Source: Zygnema cylindricum (taxonomy: Eukaryota; Streptophyta; Zygnematophyceae; Zygnematales; Zygnemataceae). From it: DNA of 64,000 bases. This document shows, one piece after another, positions 21,730-33,100 of this stretch; position 1 is the first letter of the stretch, and the number at the start of each line of letters is the position of its first letter. The position numbers and the translations under genes were made by a program. Where the stretch lies: contig JBBHKE010000387.1 of assembly GCA_037447655.1 (NCBI GenBank), positions 248,001 to 312,000 of the forward strand, read 5' to 3'. The notes below the pieces were generated by a model, which saw only the letters and a list, made by a program, of their open reading frames with translations, made no database searches and had not been told where the DNA came from.

Positions 21730-24063
21730 ATGCTGTCACGTCTCCTTAGACGTCCTTTGACGTCTGTTTTTGGCGCCGTACGGCCTGTCAGAGGTGTGGA
21801 GGAATTTTTTGAAGCTCGGGCAGAGCCCGGGCAGACAGGTAAAAAAACTTGTGAAACTTGTATTTTTATGTATTCTTTATGTATATATTTTATATTTGAT
21901 TTTTTTTTATGTTTGTGGAAACAATAAATTAGAGGTGGTGGACTATTTCATCCTCAGTAATTTTGGTTTAAATCACAAAATAGTGCTGGTTTTAGGTTTT
22001 TTTTTTTATTTTAAGGTTTGTATTGGATTAGGGTTTAGAATATTAGGGTTTTTAGGGTCATGGTTTAAATTATTAGGTCTTGGATCACTATTAGGGTTGA
22101 AAGTCTAGATTTTTAGGGTTTGGAGGATTATATTATTATCAGGGTCTAGATTGTTAGGGTTTATATTGTTGGGATTTAGACTAATCATGAAAGTAAATCG
22201 ATAGTTTGATTATTTTTAGGGGTTTCTGAATTTTTTGGTTGATTTTTTTTATAATTTAGAGAGAGAATTTGGGTTCTTTGGGCAGCAAAAAATAGACTTT
22301 GGAAAAGCAACTTGTTTCTCACACTAAGAGAGGGAGAGGGAGGGTGGGAGAGAGTAGATGGAGAGGGAGAGGGAGTGGGGGAGGGGAAGAGAGGAGAAGA
22401 GAGGAAGAAGGGAGACGAGGAAGGAGGAAGGGGGAAGGGAGGGGGGACGGCATTTCTTTTTCACACTATGAGAGGGAGAGGGAGGGGAAGCTGGAAAGAG
22501 ATTTTCTCTTCCCCCTTTTCTTCTACCTATCCCTCTCTCTCCCTCTTCTTTTCCCTCTCCCTATTCCTCTCCCTCTCATTCCTGTTTCAAAGTAAACCCT
22601 AAAAAACTCTCAGAAACTCTCAATAACTCTCAAACCCTAAACCTCCAAAACCCTAAGGAAAAAGCCCCCCATAAACCCTTATAATAATAATGGGACCTCA
22701 GGTCGGTCTTGGGAGGCGTGGGAACTTCCTCCCTCTCTCCCTGCTTCCTTTTTACAGCTTCCCCACTCCCTCTCCCTCTTCTTCTCCCTCTCCCACCCTC
22801 TCCCTCCCTCTCCCTCTCCCCCATAAACCCTTACAATAATAATGGGGCCGCAGGTCGGCCTTGGGAGGCGTGGGAACTTCGACAAAAGAGCTTTTCTGAT
22901 CTCCACAAATTATGGTATGTTTTGTTGAAGGAGAAAAATCTCCTTTATTCTCAAAAAGAGCTCATGAGATCGACGGGAATAAAAATGCAAGAACCTCACA
23001 GGATAATGAAGGTATGTCTTTTTTTTTTTTGCTTTTTCTGTCGCTATTTCTTTTTATTTGTATTAATGTGCATTTTTATGTTTTTTATATTTTTGTTTGT
23101 TTTTTTTTTTTTGTGGGCTGATATTAATGTGGTCTTTTATTGAGAGTGTTGAGTTCTTTTTTGGGAATTGTATTCTCAACTGCCTTTATGTTTTTTATAA
23201 ATCATTGGAAAGAATTTCATCCACCAATTTTAAATATTTTTTCGGAAGAAATCGTTTTTTTGGATTACAAGTTTTCACATCTCCAAAAATGTATGAATGT
23301 ATTTGAAATTATGTGTGGATTTGAATTAATAATCTTTATGCTTATTATACCTCTTTTCTTTTTATTTTATAGGTTGACTAGTATAACATAGGGACATATT
23401 AAACAAGAATATTTTTTGGCTTTTTTTTATCCTTTGGTGTTAAAGAAAAGGTCAGTCGGGTGAAAATCAAAAAGCATTGACAGGATTTTTTTTTCTTTTT
23501 TTCAGGTTAGAAAATCGATGTGTTGAATGAGAGTAAAAATAAACAAACAAATCGGAAACTAATTATAATAATTGCTAGAACAAGTTTTATTTTTGCAGGT
23601 AGAAAATCTGTGTGTCGAATTAGAGTAAAAAAATAAAAAATTGTATTCACGGAAAATAAAATTGTTTCGCAGGCTTGAACGTTGTCGAATAAGACATAGG
23701 AAGTATTGTTTTTGACATTTTTTTTTTGTTTTTTTTTGGAGGTTAAAGTCGATGTGTCGAATCAGAGTAAAAAAAATGGCTTTTTTTTGGATGGAACATA
23801 AATTTGTTTGCAGGTTACTGAATCGATGTTGTCGAATAAAACGATAAGAAATTATTTTCTGACATGTTTTTCCTTTCTTTTGTTGCTGGTTAGAAAATTG
23901 ATGTGTCAAATAAAACGATAAGAAAATAAATTTTTTTGACACTTTTTTTTTGCAGGTTAGAAAATCGATGTGTCGAATAAAACAAGTTCTTACGGAACGA
24001 GCTTTGGCCGAAACCGACCCCGGAAAGCAATTTGCTTATAAAAAACTTATTAATGATATGTGA
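21730..24063 (+). CDS. uL29m: Mitochondrial large-subunit ribosomal protein uL29m (MRP-L47 family)
   Basis: Exons: 21730-21838, 22854-23011, 23956-24063, joining in frame to 124 residues. It is a structural protein of the mitochondrial large ribosomal subunit near the exit tunnel. The N terminus MLSRLLRRPLTSVFGAVRPV is basic and amphipathic, as in a mitochondrial presequence. It is followed by VEEFFE, then the family core GRPWEAWELRQKSFSDLHKL and WYVLLKEKNLL. The C-terminal exon gives VRKSMCRIKQVLTERA and ends KKLINDM. Plant homologues are slightly longer (about 140 residues). Both introns contain copies of the downstream exon edge. The first intron also has degenerate TTAGGG-type repetition at about 22010-22170. 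Confidence 0.93.
22010..22175 (+). repeat. Irregular TTAGGGTTT-rich stretch in uL29m intron 1
   Basis: TTAGGGTTT and close variants occur about nine times at irregular spacing. This is the reverse orientation of the AAACCCTAA boxes at 15356. It resembles degraded interstitial telomere-like sequence. Confidence 0.6.
22668..22728 (+). repeat. Echo of uL29m exon 2 and its splice acceptor (93% identical)
   Basis: Sixty-one bases match 22820-22880 with four substitutions and no gaps. The copy holds the CCATAAACCCTTATAATAAT leader, an intact CAG acceptor and 27 bases of exon. It is 152 bases upstream of the real copy. After it comes CTCCCTCTCT pyrimidine repeat instead of the rest of the exon. Confidence 0.9.
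23501..23925 (+). repeat. Five degenerate echoes of uL29m exon 3 5' edge
   Basis: Copies of GCAGGTTAGAAAATCGATGT followed by GTCGAATAAAA start near 23501, 23595, 23738, 23811 and 23885. They precede the true exon at 23951. Spacing is about 65-145 bases. Several retain a plausible polypyrimidine-CAG acceptor. All lack the remainder of the exon and have no GT donor in frame. Confidence 0.85.
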
Positions 24064-24092
24064 TCATTCGGGTACAAATGGGGTTAAAAAAA

Positions 24093-24270
24093 AAACTTAA
24101 AGCAATATGTGATCATCGAGGGACAATCGGGTTTTTGGATAGAACCTTGTTAACGAGATTTAGTCATTGGGGGACAATTGAGTTTTCAAAGTGGATTTTA
24201 TTAATAAGGATTTTATTAATAAGGATTTTATTAATGACATGTGATCATTGGGGGGCAAATGGGGTTTAAG
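24093..24270 (+). repeat. Three echoes of uL29m 3' end and stop region
   Basis: The true end reads TTATTAATGATATGTGATCA followed by TTCGGG, then ACAAATGGGGTT. Diverged copies follow near 24093, 24143 and 24222, the last being TTATTAATGACATGTGATCA with GGGGCAAATGGGGTTT. They lie in the 3' UTR or flank. Confidence 0.75.
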
Positions 24271-25860
24271 AAGGTGAAAAAAAACATTTGTTTATATGTA
24301 GAGGATTCCATTTTACCTTTTTTAGGGTCGTGAGCCTTTTAATTTAGTGTATGGAAAAGAAAGTTTAGAAAGGAAAGAATTAAAGAAGGAAGGGATTGGT
24401 AAGAAAAAGAGAGAAGGAAAAAGAGAGGGAAAAAGTAAGCATGGGAGAAGATGACAGTTTTTTGTTTTTTTTTTTTAGGTTTTTTTCTTTTTTTTGGGTG
24501 AATATGATGAGAATAAGACGAAATGTAGAACATGAAGGTGTAACGTTTATTTCTTTTTTGTTAGGCAATACAACTCTGTTTTGTTAAAAGAAAATGTTTT
24601 TAAAGATAAGTTGTTTCATCATTTTGGTTTCTTTTGTGTTATGTCCAAATTTTTTATTGGAGATCACACTTTTTTTTTGTGTTTGTTTATCTTTTTATTT
24701 GTTGTTTATTTATTTATTTTTACCAAAATTTTATCTGTTGTGAGAAAGTATATATAAGACGTGTCGATAAAAATGTCAAATTTCCATCTTACGAGTCTGT
24801 GACATTGAAAAGTTGCAAAAAAAAAATATTTTGTCAAATTAACAATTTAGGAATGGTCACATGTTTTTGTGGTTTTTGTAGTTTTTTATCTTTGTTCGTT
24901 TGTGACAATCAGGACAAAAGATCTATGAAGCTGAGAAAATACAAAAGACAAAAAAAAAACCATTAGTAAAATAACATAAGCAAGTATTTGTTTTTTTGAA
25001 TCGAGGACTTGATTATACGGAAAGTTAAGTTCTTCTTGGACCAAAAACACAAAAACACTATTATCATCTTTAGGAAGCAATTGGAAATTTAGCGAGGATG
25101 TTTCAAAAGGGTATCTCAAACTGGAGGTATTACGGGATGTCTTTTTAGTTTCAACCATTTTGAACCTTTTCTATTTTATTGCTATTTATAATTCCAGCGA
25201 GGTGATATTTTAAGTTAAGCTATTGGCTGGCAAATTTGATTATTTGTTATTTGACTATTTGTAAATGTTGAAGGAAATTATATCAAAAAGTAAAAAACAG
25301 ATCGACAAAGCCTATAGTGAGTCCATTTTACCAGAATAAGTATGATCCACATCGTAGTATTCTTGCAGAAAAGAAGTTATTTAATTCAATTTGTGATGTA
25401 TATAATTTACGGTCAATTTCAGTCACTGTTGTTTTTGAAAATGAACAGTCATTTTAAAATCTGCATTCAAGATTCTGGTTTTGACCAACGCCTAATTGTA
25501 CTGCATCAACACTATAGTCCATATAACATACGACACGATTGTCTCCAGGCCGTTTATAGTTTTCATTCGAAGTGTACCACAAGTGTAAAATTTCTGATTT
25601 GCAGGTGCATTCTCTTAAACGGCTTCTCTATGCAATCGCCACGAGTTTAACCGACTTGCCGCTGCCGTACACTTTCGAAATTTAGATTCGAAATTTAAAA
25701 ACGACAAGGTGACAGGCAAGAGGTAGGTTTTTTAAAAATTCATGGAGTTATCGAAGCGTGGCATCACTAATTAATAATTACTAATTACAAAACGTCAAAT
25801 TTTACCCAGCATACGTGCACCGCAAACGCAATAACCTATGGAATTTACTGTACTAAAATA
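24271..25860. other. Gene-free stretch downstream of uL29m
   Basis: AT-rich sequence with short purine- or T-rich runs. Open frames here are short and compositionally biased. No domain, RNA or element was recognised. Confidence 0.4.
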
Positions 25861-26165
25861 GATATCGGGGGCCTCCCAGATCTTCCACCAAGGGATCCAA
25901 TCCACATCCACGATCTTCGGGGGTGTGGAGTTTAGCTTGTTAGGGTTGGGTAGTTTTTTCTTTTGATTAGTGTCATCTTTAGTATATTTGCTTGTTTTTG
26001 GCAGTTTTTTGTAGATAGATTTGGTGTCTTCACATGTTTTGTTTACCTTCTTTTCCTTTGGCTATTCTTTAGCAACAAGCGTCTATTTCTTCTTTTTGAG
26101 CCCCTTTGTACCTTGATGGATTTTTCCATCGCACTTTTTGAAATAAAGTTTGAAATGTTTTTCTC
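25861..26165 (+). mobile_element. Truncated repeat copy ending in GATGG hairpin (possible LINE relic)
   Basis: The start (CCAAGGGATCCAATCCACAT) resembles 18985-19015. The end is GATGGATTTTTCCATCGCAC followed by TTTTTGAAATAAAG, the same hairpin-plus-T design as at 20206, 21041 and 45347. No coding remnant is recognisable. Confidence 0.4.
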
Positions 26166-27192
26166 CTGTCCGTAATACACGGCGTAATTTCCAAGATTCG
26201 TTAAGATGTACGGTTTCAAAGTTTCGTAAAACTAACAGCTGTCTGGTTTGTCTTTAAGCAAGTTGTGGTGGATATGATATATATTTTTCGTGGATATAAT
26301 ACTCTCCAATCCAAAAGGTGAAAAGTCGAAAACACGCTACAGGTAAGGTTCGTTAGTTTTAGTACTGTACTGTAATAGACTAATAGGAACGAAACTACAG
26401 TACAGTACATTAATGTACAGTACTATAGTACACAGTTATGTTGTATTACGATTTTATATTCCTTTACGCAGAAATCCAACCGACGTGGATGCCTGTAATC
26501 CAGTCAAATTTCTGGTAATTTCGTTATTGAGACACTAAATCATGCGCAAATATCGGCGTCCGGTCCAGTATCAGACTACAATTCAGACGCAGCAAATTGT
26601 GTGAGACGTGTAATAGTCTAATAGACTATTGTACTGTAGCTCATTTACCCGCTCGGCGATGCACGTGGACACCTTGCAGAATGTAGAGTACAGAAAGGTA
26701 CATAACGAATCACGGATTGGCGACAAAACATTCCCGCGAGAACCTGCAAATATTCGATCTGTACTTTAGATGCCGTTAAAGTACAATAATAATGATAGTA
26801 CATATGTACAGTGTACTGTATCTAGTATCGTAAGCTAAGAGCCGCTCAATACATAGATTGACGGCAACCTACACGCAATCTTAACCGTCGATAAATGTAA
26901 AATCCGAAACGTTTTAACGGTTCTCCGTTTGGATACTGAACAATTTTCGTACTATAAAATCCAAACCGAATAAAGTATGAACTAACTATAATCGCAGGCG
27001 TCCGTAATCCAGAGAGGAGAACTGTACGGACGTCTTCACGAATATTCGTTTTTGCCTCTTCTGTTTTTGAAAGTTTCAAATTCCACAGAAGTCATATCTT
27101 TTTTAATTTAGGGAGAAAATATTGTCAGTTACAGGTAATTTTAAGCTTCTTCCACGAAAACGACAATATAATTTTGTCTTTTCCTAGCAGCC
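26166..27192. other. Gene-free stretch with short TGTAC palindromes
   Basis: Contains clustered ACAGTACATTAATGTACAGT-like palindromic words (26398-26430 and nearby) and GTAC-rich sequence around 26790-26830. This may be a decayed inverted-repeat element, but its ends could not be fixed. It also holds the 5' flank of the gene at 27193. Confidence 0.4.
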
Positions 27193-30100
27193 ATGGCGAC
27201 TTCCTTCTTTTCATGTCAAAGGCCATGCCTTCCATCTCTTCTAATGGGAAACTTCTCAGAATCTTCTCATATTTCTTCTTTAAATTCATTTTATTTTTTA
27301 AAATCTAGCAGTTTCAGTCCAATCCGGTCATGTCTGGTGACGTCAGCTTCTCATAATGGTACGGAAGTGAATTTTCTGAAAGCTTCTGAAAAATGTACGG
27401 CAGCTAGGCGACAAAAGAAGTGGGAGGTTCGTGCAGCAAGTGAGAATGGAGCCGACGCTGTATGCAACTCTCTCTCTCTCTCTCTCTCCCCCCCTCCCCC
27501 TCTCCCTCTCCTCTTCCTCTCCCTCTCCCTCTCACTCTCTTTTTCTTATTCTTTTTATATTCCTCCTTTTCTCTTTTTTTCTTTCCTTTTTTTTTCTCTC
27601 ACTTGCAAACACACTATCTAAGTTTTTTGTTGCTCCCTTTTTTCATTTCATTTTTTTAATATGTAAATGTATAGGTGAAAACAAGTATATAACACTAGAA
27701 GTTTTGAAATGATACCATACCCCAAGTATATATATATTGTAAGATAAAAATAGTGTGAGGAAGGATGACACGGCATGTGCGGAGTAGATTTGTATACTAT
27801 TTATCTATGCGAAAATTAAATAGTTCTTCAATAATTTGTTTGCAAGTTGGCCACAATTTGATCAGTGTTTGTTTTGGAATTTAAATTAAATTATTAGTTT
27901 CAAATCATTACTAATTGGTCAATTATGTTTCTGACAGAATCAAAGTTGCATTTTAAAAACACTTGACTTTTTTGTTAAGATGCGATGATGATAGTGATAG
28001 TGCAATCAATGTTGATGATTATAGTATAATGTTTAATATTGTTTGGTGCTGAGTTTTTTTTGTCGAATGTCTTGAAATTTATTTATTGAACAACTTGGAT
28101 CTATTTGTTGAACAACTGGAAAGTATTCGTTCAACATCTTGAGTTAATTAGCAATTTGAGTTAATTTGCTGAACAGCTTGTGTTAATTTTTTGTATTTTT
28201 TGAACTAATGTGATGCAGGGAGCTGCTCAAAAACCTCAGGAAGAGGACAAGGAGGATCTCGCAGCCAAGGTGACCCTTCTAAATATTGTTTTACATTTCT
28301 CATTGTAATTAGTGTGGATTTTATAATTCTCACTATCATTAGTGCCGAATCTGTAACTCTCACCGTAATCAACGAGGACAATATAACTTTAATCGTAATT
28401 AACGAGGTCAATATATTTATCACTTCAATTAGTGTGGACTACATAATCTCACTATAATTAGTGTGTATCATGTGATTCTCATTGTAATTAATGTCGACTC
28501 CTGATTCTCACCGTAGATGTTGTGGACCATGTATTCCTCGCCGTAATTAACTTGGACTGAATAATTTCTCTGTAATTAGTGTTGATAGCATAATTGGTAT
28601 CCGACTAAGCGTGTATTGAACAATTTTTGTGCGGATTAGCATTTGTAGCGCAATATTTAAATCTGCGTGAATCTTAGTACTGATTTGACACTGCTAAGCC
28701 GATTACAAACAATACCAAAAACCATATTAATATTTGTGTGGGCCAGTATTTTGAACCCACGTTTGAAGTAAACGCCTTCAATTTTGTGTGCATTATCATT
28801 GGTAAAACAAATTTTTGGTTGTTAAAAACCTCACTGAGAAGCACTTGTAAAACATGTTGAACTCCTTATTAAAGCACAAAGAATATGTGGACTACACTGC
28901 CGATCGCTATTAGTGTTAGATATTTTTTGGGCTCTCAATCTCTTTAGATTTATTTTCTACCGCTGGATTTTATTTTTTTGTTAGGGAAGTAATTGAAAGG
29001 CAACTGTCATAATTTGGTCGTGATGTCACGATTGGAAATCGGAAAACTCATGGCGAGAAAAAGTTTTTTGAGTCCCCGGAAAATGTTTAACATTAACCCG
29101 ATGGGCAGTGTAGTGTTGGTCTTGCGCAATCATAGCCTTTTTTTTTTGAGACATTACACCAATATTAGTGTGGACCACACACACAATTGTCACAACAAGT
29201 CTTCAGCTAATTTTAAATTTACTGCACAGTTATTTTCAAACGCGTTAACAAACCCACATTATCAATTTTTATGTCGATTAGCATTGGTAGCAAAACTATA
29301 ATGAACATGTGTATATAGTTATGTCATATATGACAGGTTATGATAGATATATACTATATATATGACACATAATGTTTACGTGGAAGTGAAATAAAATGGT
29401 AAATTTGTTAATGTAATCCATATGGACAATGTCTTATGTTTAACTTGAAGCTTATCTTCAAATCCACACTATAGCTGTTTTGATTAGTGTTTTGTTGTAA
29501 AAGTCCATGTCAGTAATGGTGATGTGGATGATCATTTGTAACGAAAATACAAATATCAAAATCGCACTAATAATTGAGGTGAGGGATGAGGCTTATAACA
29601 AAAATATGAAATATGTGACAAAAATCCACGCTAGTCATGTGGTATGGATGTATGAATTTCTTTTAAATTCACTAAATAGTGATGGTGTGGATTTGGATTT
29701 TGATTGGTTATTGAAATCTACATAGTGGAGCTAGAAAATATCCATGATGATTGGTACAAAAGTACAATAACATAAAAGTACAATAATACAGATTTGTTAT
29801 CAAAGCCCATAGTTTTAATGGTGGTACAGATGTATGTTTCCACTTTAACGGACTATCGTTCATAATAAAGAGACAACTTGTCATCAAAATCCACGCCTAA
29901 CGGTGGTGGCGCACGGTAATGAAAATACAATATTACAAAAACACACCGGTTTTTTTTTGTATTCACTCACACTAATAATGGTGTCAAAGGATGGACGTCA
30001 GGACATAAGTACAATAAATACTGTTATAAAATTTACAAAAATACTGGTGGTGGTGGACACTTGTTTTGTCATCAGAATCTACATGATGGAGTTGGAAAAA

Positions 30101-33100
30101 AGACGGATGTCCCATGAATATGAAATTGTTATAAGGACCCAACACTAATAATGGAGGTCAAAGGATCACTGTTGGTAACAAACATTTAAAAGTACAAAAA
30201 AAAAACAATGGTAGCAGAATCCACTTTAACAATGGTGGTAAAAGATGAGCTTTTGGTAACAAAAATACATAAAATACAGCAATTCAAATTTACAAATTTA
30301 CAAGCATTGAAAAAAAACAAATTTACAGAATTGCAAAATTATATTTAAAAAATGTTCACAACATCCACACTAATAATGGTGTTGAAAGCAACAACATCCA
30401 CACTAATAATGGTGGTGGGTTTTATAGCTGGCAGCAGCAGAAGCTGAGGCCGAGGCTCTGAGGAGGGAATTAGGGTTAAGGAGGGCGGAAAAGTTAGGGG
30501 ATCTCTCCAAACTAAAACCTGCTCCTCCTCCGAAACGAATTGACGGGACCGGATTTCGAGAAACAATTCTTGGGAGTAAGGGAGGTACAGGTGTGTATTT
30601 TTTCTTTTGGTTTTTAGTTTTTTTTTTTCGGTTTGTTTTTGGTTTGGTTTGGTTTTTTTTTTTTTTTGTTTATTAGTTTGGCATTTTGCTTGGTTTTTGT
30701 TTCTTTTATTTCTTTTTTTTTTTTTTTGTCTTGAAGGAGGCAGGTTTGTGGAATGATTTTTTTTTTTCTTGTGAATGTAATGGACAATTAATCAACTCTT
30801 TTTGTTTCTTGTCTTATGAAAAAGAAGCCAGTTTTTTCAAAACTTAACGGTCAAGGTGATTATTTTTGAAGTTAATGAATAAAAACATCGTGTTGACGTT
30901 TTTTTTGTGAGATTTGGTTTTTCACAGATTATAAGTTGGATAAACAACATTTATAGTAATAAATTGTTTAGTAATGAATTGTTATCAATAAGTTGTTTTT
31001 TTGAAAGGAGTATCTTCATCTGTTCCCTTTTTCTGTTATCTTTATCTTCTGTCTGTTCTTCTTCTCTCTTCTCCTTCTCTCTCATCCTCTGTGTAATTCT
31101 CTCTTCTTCTCTGTTCTTCTCAATCTTCTTCTCCTTTTTCTTCTCTTTTCTTCTCTGTCTTCGTCTCTGTCTTTTTCTCTTGTTCTCTCTCTTCTTCCCT
31201 GTCTGCACCTTTCTTTCTTTTTCTTCTCTCCCCCTACTCCCTCTCGCTCTCTCTCTCTCCCCCCCTCTCTCTCCCCCTCCTCTCTCTGTCTCTTTCTCTT
31301 GCTCTTCTCTCCTCTCTCTTCCCTCCATGAATTCGATCACAAACATTGCATTCAAAAAATTCTTCACTTTGCTTTCTCTTTCTCGATATTTGATATTCTC
31401 TCCGTATTCTCTCAATATTCTCTCAATCTTCTCTAAATCTCTCGCTCCATATTCTCTCTTTACTTCTCACAAAAAGCTCTCGACATTTTTTCAATTTCTC
31501 TCTCCATATTCTTTCACTATTTCTCTCAAAAATCTCTCGACATTCTCCCAACATTCTCCTCACTATATTCTCCCGACATCCTCTCTACATTCTCCTAACA
31601 TTCTCCCAATTTTCTCTCGACATTCTCCCAATTTTCTTTCAACATCTCCAAGATACTCTCCCGACATCCTCACGATAATTTTGTTTCTTTTCTTTTTTCC
31701 CTCCATTTTTTATTTATTTAGGGAAACCCGAACAACAAATGGGTAAATGGGGACTTTCGGAAGCCGATCTTTTTGTGGCGAAGGATGGACCTTCGGAAGG
31801 ACTTGGTCTCCAAGAACCAGCCATGGAGGAAGGAGGAGAAGACGTCGTAAAAAGGCGACTTTTTATCGGGTTGGGAATTACCGCAGTCACTCTTGCCTTG
31901 GCGTTCGTAAGTTTTGTTGCTTTTTTTTTGTTCTTCTTTTTTTCCGGGGGTGTTTTTGGGTGTTTTTTGGGTGTTTTTTGGGTTTTTTTTTGGTTTTTTT
32001 CGGTTCTCAACGCGATGTTATGGGTTTCAAAAATGTATTGGAAAAGAGGACGTATGGAGGAGCCACATTTTCATGAAAATTAAATTATGGAATATACAAA
32101 AGTTCATATTTAAGATAAATGAATTTAAAATATGAATTATATTTGTGTTAGGTAAATAATAAGTGAATTTTGACATGCGAAATTTGACTGTAAGAATAAA
32201 TGCATTTTGTGGAGCTCAATGAAACCCTTGAAACCGGAATACTAGAGAGGAAGGAAGGAAAAGAGAGAGAAAAAAGGTATAACTATGTATATTGTATTTT
32301 TTTTTATGTGATACTTCATTCTTAATTTGGACAAACATATATTACCATTATATGTATATAAATTTATCCATATCCTACAAATAGAATAGAATAGAATCAA
32401 TTAAAATAGAAGAATGTACCAATCCAAAGTGTGCGAATAAAGTGAATATAATGTCTGATATTTGAAGTTTAAGATTTTTTAAAGAAAAATGATATAAGTT
32501 GTTCCTTTGCCTTAACTCTCTCTCTCTCCCTCGTTTTTTTTTTCTTTTTCTCTTTTTTTAAGTTGTTCCTTTGCCTTAACTCTCTCTCTCTCTCCCTCGT
32601 TTTTTTTTTTTTTCTCTTTTTTTTAAGTTGTTCCTTTGCCTTAACTCTCTCTCTTCCCCTCGCTCTTATTTGCTTTTTTTCTTTTTTTAAGTTTGTTCCT
32701 TTGCCTTAACNNNNNNNNNNNNNNNNNNNNNNNNNNNNNNNNNNNNNNNNNNNNNNNNNNNNNNNNNNNNNNNNNNNNNNNNNNNNNNNNNNNNNNNNNN
32801 NNNNNNNNNNNNNNNNNNNNNNNNNNNNNNNNNNNNNNNNNNNNNNNNNNNNNNNNNNNNNNNNNNNNNNNNNNNNNNNNNNNNNNNNNNNNNNNNNNNN
32901 NNNNNNNNNNNNNNNNNNNNNNNNNNNNNNNNNNNNNNNNNNNNNNNNNNNNNNNNNNNNNNNNNNNNNNNNNNNNNNNNNNNNNNNNNNNNNNNNNNNN
33001 NNNNNNNNNNNNNNNNNNNNNNNNNNNNNNNNNNNNNNNNNNNNNNNNNNNNNNNNNNNNNNNNNNNNNNNNNNNNNNNNNNNNNNNNNNNNNNNNNNNN

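Noticed and set aside
30907-31746. 279-codon frame on + strand
   Set aside because: Composed of CT-rich intron sequence translating to Ser/Leu/Phe runs. It overlaps the genuine exon 31722-31906 in another frame.
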